DNA of 49,799 nucleotides, from assembly GCA_900768685.1 (NCBI GenBank), contig CAAGDX010000015.1, forward strand, positions 1 through 49,799. The letters are read 5' to 3'. The DNA is from Bacteroidales bacterium (GTDB lineage Bacteria; Bacteroidota; Bacteroidia; Bacteroidales; Muribaculaceae). Below the pieces are notes generated by a model. The model worked only from the letters and a program-made list of their open reading frames with translations. It was not told the DNA's origin and did not search any database. The position numbers and the translations under genes are program-made. Below, piece after piece: positions 1-8,647 of this stretch. Position 1 is the stretch's first letter; every line of letters begins with the position of its first letter.

Positions 1-112
1 CCCGCGTTAAGAACCGCCGTATGCCGAACGGCACGTACGGTGGTGTGAGAGGTCGGTAAACACGAAAATAGGAGATAAACACCCTATGATTAGTGTTTAC
101 CTCCTACTCGAT
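1..112 (+). mobile_element. 3' end of a group II intron (domains V and VI)
   Basis: The first 112 bases carry the catalytic end of a group II intron; the rest lies left of the window. Bases 12-45 fold as a 34-nt domain V: 13-21 pairs with 36-44, a two-base CG bulge sits at 34-35, 22-25 pairs with 30-33, and the loop is GAAC (26-29). The triad is CGC rather than AGC, with G16 paired to U41. Domain VI follows as a long helix (69-82 with 93-106, one A-C mismatch at 75/100). The intron probably ends near base 112 in a CTACTCGAT-like 3' end. It lies antisense to, and 18 bp beyond the stop of, the restriction-modification operon. The loop departs from a strict GNRA, so activity is unknown. The 3' boundary is inferred. 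Confidence 0.8.
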
Positions 113-130
113 TTGTGTTGTTATGAATAA

Positions 131-1012
131 TTACCATGGAATTTCGTAGTTGTCAATATTGTCTTCTTCCATAAGCAAGTGTTTTTGGTCCATTTTTGGG
201 ATTGCTTTCGTGCTTACGAGACGCATTCTATAGTAATTGCAAAAATTGGGATCTTCAATTTCAGTACGGCGAGCTTTGCTCATTTCCAGGTATTCTTTAT
301 TTATCTCAAGTCCCAAATACTTTCTGTAAAGCAGATTTGCAGCAATACCTGTAGTTCCGCTTCCATTGAAAGGGTCTAAAATCCAATCTCCGGCTTTTGT
401 GCTTGCTTGAATAATTCTGGCGAGAAGTGGAAGAGGCTTTTGTGTTGGATGTTTTGCAACGCTCTTTTCCCATATAGCTACAGAACTCATTTGCCACACA
501 TCACGCATCTGTTTGTCATTATTAAGACTTTTCATAAGCTCATAATTAAAGTAATGAGGCTTGTCCTTGCATTTTCTTGCCCAAATGATAAATTCTGTGG
601 AATATGTGAAATAACGGCAACAAATATTTGGAGGCGGATTCGTTTTAACCCAAGTTATCACATTAAGAATTTTGAATCCTAATTTTAAAAGTTGTTGTTG
701 GACACTGAAAATATTGTGATACGTTCCGCTTATCCATATTGTTCCCGTATCTTTAAGGTGGTCTCTGCAAGCAGCAAGCCATTTCAAGTTAAAGAGATTC
801 ATTTTTTCAATACCGATAGGCTTGTCCCATTCTCCTTTATTGACACAAGTTACTTTCCCTGATTTGAAAGAAATACCCCCATCTGATAGAAAATAAGGAG
901 GGTCTGCAAAAATCATATCAAAGTGAAAATCAAACTTTGATAATGTCTCTATGCAGTTACCTTCAATCAATGTGAAATCGCCGCTTTTAGATTTATAAAA
1001 CGAGGGAATCAT
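131..1012 (-). CDS. DpnIIB/DpnA-type adenine-N6 DNA methyltransferase (GATC)
   Basis: Second methyltransferase of a DpnII-type system; this family methylates adenine in GATC and in Streptococcus the homologue also acts on single-stranded DNA. The protein is 293 residues with the beta-class order: the catalytic DPPY at 37-40 comes before the SAM-binding DPFNGSGTTG near the C-terminus. The stretch after DPPY (FLSDGG, then VNKGEWDKP) is typical of DpnA. Its ATG overlaps the endonuclease stop codon as ATGA (1009-1012), so the two are translationally coupled. It is the last gene of the operon; in the pneumococcal DpnII operon this gene sits in the middle instead. Specificity is inferred from the neighbouring Dam-like and DpnII-like genes. 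Confidence in the family is high. Confidence 0.92.
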   Translation of the reverse strand: MIPSFYKSKSGDFTLIEGNCIETLSKFDFHFDMIFADPPYFLSDGGISFKSGKVTCVNKGEWDKPIGIEKMNLFNLKWLAACRDHLKDTGTIWISGTYHNIFSVQQQLLKLGFKILNVITWVKTNPPPNICCRYFTYSTEFIIWARKCKDKPHYFNYELMKSLNNDKQMRDVWQMSSVAIWEKSVAKHPTQKPLPLLARIIQASTKAGDWILDPFNGSGTTGIAANLLYRKYLGLEINKEYLEMSKARRTEIEDPNFCNYYRMRLVSTKAIPKMDQKHLLMEEDNIDNYEIPW

Positions 1013-1833
1013 ATAATAAGCTCATCAATAAATGATTTCAATGTAGTGAGATTGTAAACTCTGGGTATTTTGAAATATGCTTCCTGTAATTTGTTTTTGG
1101 CATCTTTCCACCCTAAACCATCTGTAATCCAAACAAATTCAAATCCGGGTACGGAATTTATGATAGGAGCAATTTCAGAATAAGACCTTGCAACCTCATT
1201 GAGTTTAGAGCCACCACTACTATAGAAATTTACTTCAATAAGATATGTTTTTGAGTTCGTTGTGATAACAAAGTCAAACCTTTTTTTGTCTTTACCAAGT
1301 GCTTTCTCTATGTTGTTCCATTTTGAGGAAGGAACTTGTTGCTCAAATTTTATATTATGCCTGGAAAAAGTATCAGCAATTCTTGTTTCCATCAAATAGC
1401 CACTACGATTTTTTCTTGCATTTGTATCAAGCCCTGTTTCTATGCCAAAGACGTAGTCATTCAAGTCTTTAATAGTTTTAGATTCAAATAATTGTTTTAG
1501 TCCGGTTTCTTGCAGAAAGGATAGTATTCCGTCTATGCTTTTAAAATAGGTTTTCATGAAAGAAATATTTCCTTGTTTGTCAAGTACTAATTTATTGCCA
1601 TCGTTTCTGACAGCTATAAGAATATCTAAAACGCTAAAAGCTGAATTATCCCTATTCCATATTGTCTCTATACTCCGTCTCATATCCGTAGAACCTATTA
1701 AGCTATTTAGCATACAAAGACTCAATTTTATATCATCAACATTGGATTTAATCTTTTTGAAATTACAAAAGAAATCTAATGTTTGGTTGGTCTCTTTTAG
1801 TTGAGATATAAATGAACTAAAATCCTTATTCAT
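1009..1833 (-). CDS. Type II restriction endonuclease, DpnII/MboI family (GATC)
   Basis: 274-residue endonuclease expected to cut unmethylated GATC. The protein follows the DpnII family throughout: a helical N-terminal half (including SLCMLNSLIGS), a GLDTNARKNRSGYLMET segment, then the PD-(D/E)xK nuclease core seen as KRFDFVI, YLIEVNFYSSGGSKLNE and the later FVWITDGLGW. The E in IEVN and the D in RFDF are the probable metal ligands. It ends in TGA overlapping the next methylase start and begins three bases after the upstream Dam-like gene's stop. No truncation is visible, so the enzyme is probably intact. The almost complete lack of GATC in the whole window fits an active nuclease over a long time. 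Confidence 0.93.
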   Translation of the reverse strand: MNKDFSSFISQLKETNQTLDFFCNFKKIKSNVDDIKLSLCMLNSLIGSTDMRRSIETIWNRDNSAFSVLDILIAVRNDGNKLVLDKQGNISFMKTYFKSIDGILSFLQETGLKQLFESKTIKDLNDYVFGIETGLDTNARKNRSGYLMETRIADTFSRHNIKFEQQVPSSKWNNIEKALGKDKKRFDFVITTNSKTYLIEVNFYSSGGSKLNEVARSYSEIAPIINSVPGFEFVWITDGLGWKDAKNKLQEAYFKIPRVYNLTTLKSFIDELII

Positions 1834-1836
1834 AGA

Positions 1837-2799
1837 TTACTGTGGCGTTATATGTTTTTGAAAAGAAATAATGTTGTGAGATAAATAATTAAGACCTTGT
1901 GTATTCTTTATGTCGGACAAATCGTAATTGTGTACAACAATTTCAGTTATTTTTCCTCTTTTATTCGGATTGCAATTTATGTTACGCGATGCCAAAACTC
2001 GTTCAATAAAGTAATCTGAGTATAGTAAATCAAAATATCCCAAAGAGTTAGCTCCTTTGTTATCTGAATTGCTTAACATAAATGAATAACCATAGTTACT
2101 TATTTTGTCGCAGAATTCTTTCAGTCTTATTTGTGAATCATCATTAAAAGATTCCTTTGAATAGCTTACAAAACTTGAGGTATTACTAATTGGCCGATAT
2201 GGGGGATCTAAATAAAAAAAAGTGTAATCTTCAGCAAATCCAAGCATATCAGAAAAGTCTCCACATGTGATTTCCACATTATTTAGTAAGCGACTATCTT
2301 CCAATAATGTGTCCGTATCACAAATTGTAGGATTATAATATTTTCCGAAAGGTACATTAAATTTTCCGGCTTTATTTACTCTATATAGACCATTGAAACA
2401 TGTTCTATTTAGAAAAATAAATAGTGCTGCGTTGTCTATATCATTTAATTTTTTTGAGTTGTAAATATCTCTGTTTTTTAAGAACAAATCTTTTTTATCT
2501 TCTTCAGAATCTTTGCTATAATAATCATTTTCAATGTGATTTAACGCAGTAATAAGAGAGTAAACATTGTCTCTGACTACTTTATAGCATGTTATTAAAT
2601 CCGGGTTAATATCATTTATTACAGCTTTTTTTATATTGGGAAATTTTGATAATAAATGAAAAAGCATAGCACCACCACCCACAAATGGTTCAATGTAGGT
2701 GACTTTTTTGTGTTTAGAAAAGCCGGGTGGTAAAAAATCATTAAGTTGAGATATGAGTTGACCTTTACCTCCGACCCATTTAATAAATGGTTTTGGCAC
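1837..2799 (-). CDS. Dam-family adenine methyltransferase (DpnM-like, GATC)
   Basis: 320-residue alpha-class N6-adenine methyltransferase, the protecting enzyme of the GATC system. The SAM-binding motif comes first (FIKWVGGKGQL, residues 5-15) with YIEPFVGGGAM at 35-45, the Dam hallmark NRTCFNGLYRVNKAGKFN at 131-148, and the catalytic DPPY at 198-201. It is the first gene of the operon, as expected for a methylase that must be made before the nuclease. The start codon ATG is at 2797-2799. A possible minus-strand -7 element (TACTTTTG, 2834 to 2827) lies 28 bp upstream, but I see no good TTTG partner. One of the rare GATC sites in the window (2215-2218) falls inside this gene, near the DPPY codons. 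Confidence 0.94.
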   Translation of the reverse strand: MPKPFIKWVGGKGQLISQLNDFLPPGFSKHKKVTYIEPFVGGGAMLFHLLSKFPNIKKAVINDINPDLITCYKVVRDNVYSLITALNHIENDYYSKDSEEDKKDLFLKNRDIYNSKKLNDIDNAALFIFLNRTCFNGLYRVNKAGKFNVPFGKYYNPTICDTDTLLEDSRLLNNVEITCGDFSDMLGFAEDYTFFYLDPPYRPISNTSSFVSYSKESFNDDSQIRLKEFCDKISNYGYSFMLSNSDNKGANSLGYFDLLYSDYFIERVLASRNINCNPNKRGKITEIVVHNYDLSDIKNTQGLNYLSHNIISFQKHITPQ

Positions 2800-2893
2800 T
2801 GTATTATTCTTTTATATATTACTTTACAAAAGTACAAATTATATTCCATATTTGAGTATTATTTTGTTTATTATGTTGAAAAATATAAATTCC

Positions 2894-2928
2894 TTTGCTC
2901 TCTATTCAACAATAATTTCTTATTTTTG
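2894..2928 (+). promoter_or_regulatory. Candidate Bacteroidota promoter for the orphan methyltransferase
   Basis: TTTG at 2894-2897 and TATTTTTG at 2921-2928 match the -33 and -7 elements, but the 23-nt spacing is longer than the usual 19-21. It would give a leader of about 135 nt before 3067. Confidence 0.45.
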
Positions 2929-3006
2929 CATTGTGAAACAAAACTACTGTTTGGATATTGTAAAATAAGCAGTTACACGAATGTGTGCTGCAATTTTTAA
3001 GAAGAT

Positions 3007-3036
3007 GAAAGGCAAAAAGTTTGTCTTTCAAGTGTT
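3007..3036 (+). terminator. Leader hairpin followed by a T-rich tract (possible attenuator)
   Basis: Bases 3007-3016 pair with 3020-3029 around an AAG loop (ten pairs, one G-U), and AAGTGTTTTTT follows. It sits between the candidate promoter and the methyltransferase start, so it would act inside the 5' leader. Whether it terminates is not known. Confidence 0.45.
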
Positions 3037-3066
3037 TTTTATATTATAATTAAAACATTTTTAATC

Positions 3067-3852
3067 ATGGAAAATATAGAATCAAACAATAATGACAATA
3101 TCCATAATATTGATGTAAACGTGATTTGCGATTTCTTTATTAGAAATCATCGCCAAGGCCCGGGAAGTAACGAATGTACACAAAAAGCCTATAGTTTTTT
3201 GAATAAAATTGATGGCAATTCAGTGATTTTGGACCTTGGTTGCGGTACGGGTACTCAGTCTTTTGCATTAGCGGAAGTTACCCTCGCAAATATTATAGCA
3301 ATAGACCTTTTTGAGCCTTTTATCAGTGTTCTTAATGCCAAATCTAAAGCAATATCTCTGCAAGACCGTGTTACAGGAAGGGTAGGTAGTATGGACGATT
3401 TAAGTTTTGAGAAAGGAAGCATTGATGCAATATGGTGTGAGGGTGCTATTTATAATATTGGTTTTAAGAAAGGCATTTCTTATTGGTACGATTTTCTTAA
3501 ATCCGGGGGCTATCTCGCTGTTTCTGAAAGTGTATGGCTTACAAAAGAACGACCTGCCGAAATTCAAAATTTTTGGAACGAGTGTTACCCGGAGATTGAT
3601 ACCATTGATAAGAAAAAGAGGCAATTAGAGTCTGTGGGTTATAAAGTAATCTCCATCTTTGTTTTGCCGGAAAATTGTTGGACAGAGAATTATTATGTTC
3701 CAATGGAAGGAGTAAAAACACAATTCCTAAAAGATAATGCCGGTAATGCCTTTGCAGAGAATTTTATCTCTCATATAACTCATGAGGTGGAAATGTATGC
3801 AAAGTATGGAAAGTATTATGGCTATGCTTTTTTTGTAGTGAAGAAGATGTGA
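3067..3852 (+). CDS. Class I SAM-dependent methyltransferase, small-molecule type
   Basis: 261-residue methyltransferase of the UbiE/Methyltransf_11 kind. The SAM-binding motif I is clear at VILDLGCGTGTQS (about residues 54-66), followed by the acidic motif II (IIAIDLFEPF) and a motif near AIWCEGAIYNIGF. The substrate cannot be read from the sequence. Similar proteins are common in Bacteroidales and are usually annotated only as methyltransferases. It stands alone: divergent from the restriction-modification operon and convergent with the EF-G paralog. Nothing suggests it is part of the restriction system other than adjacency. The start at 3067 is supported by a long AT-rich leader and the lack of in-frame upstream starts near the promoter. 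Confidence 0.82.
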   Translation: MENIESNNNDNIHNIDVNVICDFFIRNHRQGPGSNECTQKAYSFLNKIDGNSVILDLGCGTGTQSFALAEVTLANIIAIDLFEPFISVLNAKSKAISLQDRVTGRVGSMDDLSFEKGSIDAIWCEGAIYNIGFKKGISYWYDFLKSGGYLAVSESVWLTKERPAEIQNFWNECYPEIDTIDKKKRQLESVGYKVISIFVLPENCWTENYYVPMEGVKTQFLKDNAGNAFAENFISHITHEVEMYAKYGKYYGYAFFVVKKM

Positions 3853-3897
3853 CATATTTGTTTGCAGTGATTATTCCTGCAAAGAGATATAGTAACC

Positions 3898-3935
3898 AAA
3901 AAGAGGGTGACGGAAAAATCCTTTCCGCCACCCTC
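3898..3935 (-). terminator. Strong rho-independent terminator of the EF-G paralog
   Basis: Bases 3903-3916 pair with 3922-3935 (fourteen pairs with one A-C mismatch) around AATCC. Read on the minus strand the hairpin is followed by TTTTT (3902-3898). It lies between two convergent genes and may also stop transcription from the left. Confidence 0.85.
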
Positions 3936-3963
3936 ATAGTTATTATTACGAATAAAGTGTTTT

Positions 3964-6120
3964 CTAATCTTCTTCGTTCTTTTCTGCGTATTCTTTGAGG
4001 AGTTTTTCCTGAACATCACCCGGAACGAGTTCGTATGAAGCGAACTTCATAGTGAAAGAAGAACGTCCACCTGTGATAGAACTCAATGCGGTAGAGTAAG
4101 AAGACATTTCTTTGAGTGGCACTTTGGCACTGATTTTCTCAAATCCGTTTTCGGAAGCCATACCCATAATGATAGCACGGCGTCCTTGGAGGTCACTCAT
4201 CACGTCACCCATCACGTCACCCGGAACCATTACTTCAACGTCGTAAACAGGTTCAAGGATTTTTGGATTGGCGTTGCGGAATGCTTCGCTGAATGCGTTA
4301 CGTCCTGCAAGTTTGAATGAGATTTCGTTTGAATCAACCGGGTGCATCTTACCGTCGTAGATGCAAACGCGTACATCGCGAGCGTATGAGCCTGTGAGCG
4401 GACCTTGTTCCATACGTTCCATAAGACCTTTCACGATAGCCGGAATGAAGCGAGCATCAATAGCACCACCTACGATACAGTTGCAAACCACGAGTTTGCC
4501 ACCCCAATCCAATGGAATTTCTTGAGTGTCGCGAACGTTCATCTTGTATTCCTGGTTGCCGAAGCGGTAAGAGTCCGGAGCCGGCATACCTTCTTCGTAT
4601 GGTTCTATGATAAGGTGAACTTCACCGAACTGTCCTGCACCACCGGACTGCTTTTTGTGGCGGTAGTCTGCACGAGCGGCTTTAGTGATAGTTTCGCGGT
4701 ATGGAATCTTTGGTTCTTCAAAGATGATAGGCAATTTATCGTTGTTTTCAACACGCCATTTGAGTGTGCGGAGGTGGAATTCGCCTTGACCGGAAAGGAT
4801 GGTCTGTTTGAGTTCTTTGGACTGAACAATTTCCCATGTCGGGTCTTCTTCGTGCATGCGAGTGAGGATAGCACTGAGTTTTTCTGAATCGCTTTCAGTG
4901 ACAGGGCGGATAGCTCTCTGATATTTAGGAGCGGGGTATTTAATAAAGTCAAATGCGATGTCACAGCCTTTTTCGTTCAGAGTATTGCCTGTGCGAACGT
5001 CTTTGAGTTTTACTGTAGCACCGATATCGCCTGCACAGAGTTTATCCACTTGTGTCTTAATCTGTCCGCATACGCAGTAAATCTGTGCGATACGTTCTTT
5101 GCTGCCACGGCTTACGTTGTCAAGGTCCACACCTGTGGTGAGTGTACCGGACATAACTTTGAAGTACTGTACTTCACCGATGTGTGGTTCAACTGTGGTC
5201 TTGAACATGAATATGCTGAGCGGACCGTTTTCGTCAGGCTTAACTTCATTGCCTTCAGTATCAATAGGAGCAGGCATATCTTCCACGAAAGGAACAACGT
5301 TTCCGAGGAATTCCATCATACGTCTCACACCCATATCTTTGAGTGCACTTACGCAGAATACCGGGTAGATGGAACGGTCGATAAGTCCTTTGCGGATACC
5401 TTCACGCATTTCGTCTTCGCTGAGGTGTCCCTGTTCAAAGAATTTTTCCATGAGAGTTTCATCGTTTTCAGCGGCTGCTTCCACGAGTTGCTGATGAAGC
5501 TCTTGTGCTTTTTCCATTTGGTCTGCAGGAATGTCTTCAATAGTAGGAACGCCACCGTCCGGGCCCCATGAATATTTCTTCATAAGGAGAACGTCAATCA
5601 TAGAGTTGAAACCTGCACCACAAGCAAGCGGATATTGGATTTGAACAACTTTAGGACCGAAAATGTCACGCATTTGTTCAATAACGTTGTCAAAATCGGC
5701 TTTTTCACCGTCAAGCTGGTTGATAGCGAAGATTATAGGCTTTTTAATTGAAGAAGCTGTTCTGAAGATGTTTTGTGTGCCAACTTCCACACCGTACTGT
5801 GCATTGACAAGGATAACACCGGTGTCTGTAACGTTGAGGGCTGTGATAGCGTTTCCAACGAAGTCGTCTGCACCCGGGCAGTCAATCACATTGAGCTTTT
5901 TGTTCAGGAACTCAGCATAAAAAATTGTTGAAAAGACGGAATATCCGTATTCTTTTTCAACAGGGAAATAGTCGCAAACAGTGTTTTTAGCGTCAATGCT
6001 GCCGCGACGTTTTATAACTCCACACTCGTAAAGCATAGCTTCAGCAAGTGTGGTTTTACCCGAGCCTTTGCCACCAAGCAAGGCAATGTTTTTGATTTCA
6101 TTAGTGCGATATACTTTCAT
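3964..6120 (-). CDS. fusA2: Elongation factor G paralog, EF-G2 type, lacking the catalytic histidine
   Basis: 718-residue translational GTPase-like protein with the five-domain layout of EF-G. The P-loop is GGKGSGKT (16-23) and the base-recognition motif is NQLD (134-137). The switch II motif, DTPGH in normal EF-G, reads DCPGA (80-84): the histidine that activates water for GTP hydrolysis is alanine. Switch I also lacks the usual RGIT and reads EYGYSVFST. Bacteroides species carry a second EF-G (EF-G2) reported to lack GTPase activity and to support translation in starved cells and gut colonisation; this gene has the same sequence signature and start. It is monocistronic, with its own terminator. 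The housekeeping fusA is not in the window. The regulation by the Cur regulator known in Bacteroides cannot be seen here. Confidence 0.9.
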   Translation of the reverse strand: MKVYRTNEIKNIALLGGKGSGKTTLAEAMLYECGVIKRRGSIDAKNTVCDYFPVEKEYGYSVFSTIFYAEFLNKKLNVIDCPGADDFVGNAITALNVTDTGVILVNAQYGVEVGTQNIFRTASSIKKPIIFAINQLDGEKADFDNVIEQMRDIFGPKVVQIQYPLACGAGFNSMIDVLLMKKYSWGPDGGVPTIEDIPADQMEKAQELHQQLVEAAAENDETLMEKFFEQGHLSEDEMREGIRKGLIDRSIYPVFCVSALKDMGVRRMMEFLGNVVPFVEDMPAPIDTEGNEVKPDENGPLSIFMFKTTVEPHIGEVQYFKVMSGTLTTGVDLDNVSRGSKERIAQIYCVCGQIKTQVDKLCAGDIGATVKLKDVRTGNTLNEKGCDIAFDFIKYPAPKYQRAIRPVTESDSEKLSAILTRMHEEDPTWEIVQSKELKQTILSGQGEFHLRTLKWRVENNDKLPIIFEEPKIPYRETITKAARADYRHKKQSGGAGQFGEVHLIIEPYEEGMPAPDSYRFGNQEYKMNVRDTQEIPLDWGGKLVVCNCIVGGAIDARFIPAIVKGLMERMEQGPLTGSYARDVRVCIYDGKMHPVDSNEISFKLAGRNAFSEAFRNANPKILEPVYDVEVMVPGDVMGDVMSDLQGRRAIIMGMASENGFEKISAKVPLKEMSSYSTALSSITGGRSSFTMKFASYELVPGDVQEKLLKEYAEKNEED

Positions 6121-6240
6121 GTCTGTTGAGAATATCTTTAAGTTAGTTTTAGGTTAATTTTCGTGTTAGTTTGTAAAACGCCCGCAAATTAGTAATTTTT
6201 TTTGAAATAATTACTATAAAATTGTATGTTAAAAAACATA

Positions 6241-7251
6241 TTATTGATAGGAATATGCAGTTTCAAGCATTTTTTTGCCAATTTCAGGTGTAAAGTGAAG
6301 GTTGTCAAAGAATGTCATGGTGCCGTCAAAGGCAGGAGCAAAATCACTCAGGTCGCATACGTTTTCTTTGCCGAATATGCTTATTATCACTTGTTTATCT
6401 TCTTCGCGAAGCACGGAATAGTCTCCCATAGGACCAAGGATTATTTTATAATCCGTGCCGTGTTTGTCAAAAATGCGGCGAATTTCTCGTAAAAAAGAAA
6501 TATGTGCCTTGGTTGCTCTGCAATCCGTGGTGTGGAATAGTTCCGGATTAAAAACAGGGCATATTCCTTTTTCCGGATTTTGTGCGTAAAGGGAATCTCG
6601 AGCGGTAAAGTATGTTTCATTTGTATCGGCATCGTATCCGTCTATCACGGTGTTCATAAAGCGGACTTTTTTAGTATCTTCGCCTTCAGGAAATTTGCCG
6701 GTGAATTTGTAATTAAAAATGCACTTAAACATACTCCAATCCAGGAATCGGTTCAGGTAATAGTAGTGAAACGCCGGTGCATATAGATAGCCGTCCAGTT
6801 GCCATGGTATTCGGTATGAAATGTATTCGCTCCTGTCTGTGAAAAATATGCCGGGCATTTCCATTACTGCGTATTTTATGGAGTCGCCTTGCTCGTCTAT
6901 AAACCGTAATTTAAGGTAAATACCTTCCGGCGTTTCGTTTGAGGCATCAAAGTGGAAAATTCTTGCATCAGTTCCAATATGCTTTGCCCAGTCTGAAGTT
7001 CTGAAATATATTGTGCGTGAGCTACCAAGGATAAAAGCATTGTAATGCTGTGTCTCACGGTTTTCAATATAGGCACAAGTGCTGAGGTAGCCTTTGTTAA
7101 ACGGGAAAACAGAACCGAAGGCAGGACATGGCTGATGTGAGCGTGTCACAGCAAAAGGGTCAATAATTATGTACAGCAGCAAGAGTGCCACAAGGGGAAT
7201 TGTGGCTAAAAGTGTTTTTATTACGAATTTATTTATGCTACCGTTTTTCAT
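6241..7251 (-). CDS. Membrane-anchored SGNH-like partner of an MBOAT acyltransferase
   Basis: 336-residue protein with one N-terminal membrane segment (about residues 9-29) and an otherwise exported body. It has an ILGSSRTIYF segment that fits the GDSL/SGNH-type block I region of DltD/AlgJ-like partners, and a late DNLHFTPEIG segment that could hold the catalytic Asp and His. It begins six bases after the MBOAT gene stop, so the two form one operon. In known systems (AlgI/AlgJ/AlgX, DltB/DltD) the MBOAT moves an acyl group across the membrane and the SGNH partner transfers it to a polymer; the same role is inferred here. The acceptor polymer is unknown. No polysaccharide genes are adjacent. 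Confidence 0.65.
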   Translation of the reverse strand: MKNGSINKFVIKTLLATIPLVALLLLYIIIDPFAVTRSHQPCPAFGSVFPFNKGYLSTCAYIENRETQHYNAFILGSSRTIYFRTSDWAKHIGTDARIFHFDASNETPEGIYLKLRFIDEQGDSIKYAVMEMPGIFFTDRSEYISYRIPWQLDGYLYAPAFHYYYLNRFLDWSMFKCIFNYKFTGKFPEGEDTKKVRFMNTVIDGYDADTNETYFTARDSLYAQNPEKGICPVFNPELFHTTDCRATKAHISFLREIRRIFDKHGTDYKIILGPMGDYSVLREEDKQVIISIFGKENVCDLSDFAPAFDGTMTFFDNLHFTPEIGKKMLETAYSYQ

Positions 7252-7257
7252 AATTCT

Positions 7258-8640
7258 TTAGAATTGGAAATAAATAAATTCTGCAGAAGATTCGTCAACT
7301 GCAAACACTATTGCATATATAATAAATGTGTATAAAGTCCAACGTGCTATTGCCGGTAATTGCAAATCAAGTAGCGGAGAATCTTTATGCCTGTAAATAA
7401 ATTCAACTGTCATCATCACCGCAACCGTGAAAAGCGGGGTGATTCCCGTGGGCATACTCAGCAGTGCCGGTGTGAAAATGTGGCTTACTATATTGCCTAT
7501 TTCAGCCACGGATGGTGAACGGAAAATGATGAAAGACAAAAAGGATACAAACATTGTGACAATGTACCCAAACACATTAAATTTATAGTCTTTTTTGCCG
7601 TAAATCATTCTTTCCGCAATAAATGCCACAGCCCAGAATGCACCCCAAAGGATGTATGTCCATGCGGCACCATGCCAAATGCCGGAAATGATAAACACTA
7701 TTGCAATATTGATATATGTTCTCCTTCTTGAACACCTGGAGCCGCCAAGTGGAAAATACACATAGTCTCGCAGCCAGGTCATAAGCGAGATGTGCCATCT
7801 ACGCCAGTATTCACTGATTGTGGAAGCAAAATAGGGGTAGCGGAAATTTGTGGAAAGACGTATTCCAAACAGTTTTGCACTGCCTATTGCTATATCGCTG
7901 TAGCCGGAAAAATCCCCATAAATCTGAAAACAGAATAAGATGAGTGCGAGCAAAACGGTGCTGCCGTTGTAAAACTCGACATCAGACAAAATGCGATCCA
8001 CATACACTCCGCAAAGGTCTGCCACAGCCACCTTTTTGAATAGTCCCCATAAAATCTGTCTCATTCCGTTAACGGCAGTATTGTAGTCCCACTGCCGAGG
8101 TTTTAAGATTTGTGGCAGAAGGTTCACGGAGCGTTCTATAGGTCCGGCAACGAGTTGCGGAAAAAAGGCAATGTATGTGGAAAATGCCACATAATCACGT
8201 GTAGCATCAATTTTTCCGCGATATACGTCTATGGAGTATGATATTGCTTGAAGGGTATAGAAAGAGATGCCAACAGGCAGAATGATGTTCAGTGTTAAAA
8301 AGTCTGCCGTCAAGCCGAAGTTGCTGAAAAGCATTTGAATGTTTTCTGCAAAAAAGTTTAGGTACTTGAATGTGAATAGAACGGCAAGATTTAGGATGAT
8401 GTTTATTGTGAGCCACCTCTTTTTATTTTCCGAGGAGAAAATTTTCAGTCCGGTGTAGAATGTAGTGAAAGTGGTGAAAATAATCAGTCCCAGAAAACGC
8501 CAATCCCACCAGCCGTAAAACACATAACTTGCAGCCAAAAGGAGCAAATTTTGTGCTTTAAGCCTTTTTCCCAATAAGTACCAATAAATAAGGAATACTA
8601 TTGGCAGAAAAATTGCGTATGTGATAGAGTTAAAAGTCAT
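7258..8640 (-). CDS. MBOAT-family membrane O-acyltransferase (AlgI/DltB-like)
   Basis: 460-residue polytopic membrane protein of the MBOAT family. The family blocks are clear: LPVGISFYTLQAISY, FFPQLVAGPIER, YWRRWHISLMTWLRDYVYF, and SGIWHGAAWTYILWGA with the catalytic histidine at H323. Length and order match AlgI/PatA-like O-acetyltransferases that pass acetyl groups through the inner membrane for modification of exported glycans. The downstream gene encodes the likely transferase partner. A -7 element on the minus strand (TATTTTTG, 8655 to 8648) ends only seven bases before the ATG (8638-8640), so the message would have almost no leader. The molecule acetylated is unknown. Confidence 0.9.
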   Translation of the reverse strand: MTFNSITYAIFLPIVFLIYWYLLGKRLKAQNLLLLAASYVFYGWWDWRFLGLIIFTTFTTFYTGLKIFSSENKKRWLTINIILNLAVLFTFKYLNFFAENIQMLFSNFGLTADFLTLNIILPVGISFYTLQAISYSIDVYRGKIDATRDYVAFSTYIAFFPQLVAGPIERSVNLLPQILKPRQWDYNTAVNGMRQILWGLFKKVAVADLCGVYVDRILSDVEFYNGSTVLLALILFCFQIYGDFSGYSDIAIGSAKLFGIRLSTNFRYPYFASTISEYWRRWHISLMTWLRDYVYFPLGGSRCSRRRTYINIAIVFIISGIWHGAAWTYILWGAFWAVAFIAERMIYGKKDYKFNVFGYIVTMFVSFLSFIIFRSPSVAEIGNIVSHIFTPALLSMPTGITPLFTVAVMMTVEFIYRHKDSPLLDLQLPAIARWTLYTFIIYAIVFAVDESSAEFIYFQF

Positions 8641-8647
8641 TTCAGTG

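Noticed and set aside
131..3852. Orphan methyltransferase 3067-3852 as a third methylase of the restriction system
   Set aside because: It lacks DPPY-type DNA methylase motifs, is on the opposite strand with its own promoter, and has a small-molecule methyltransferase pattern.
4405..5571. Open frames of 160 and 173 codons antisense to the EF-G paralog
   Set aside because: They mirror the coding pattern of the real gene, show no domain or signal, and have no promoter of the local type.
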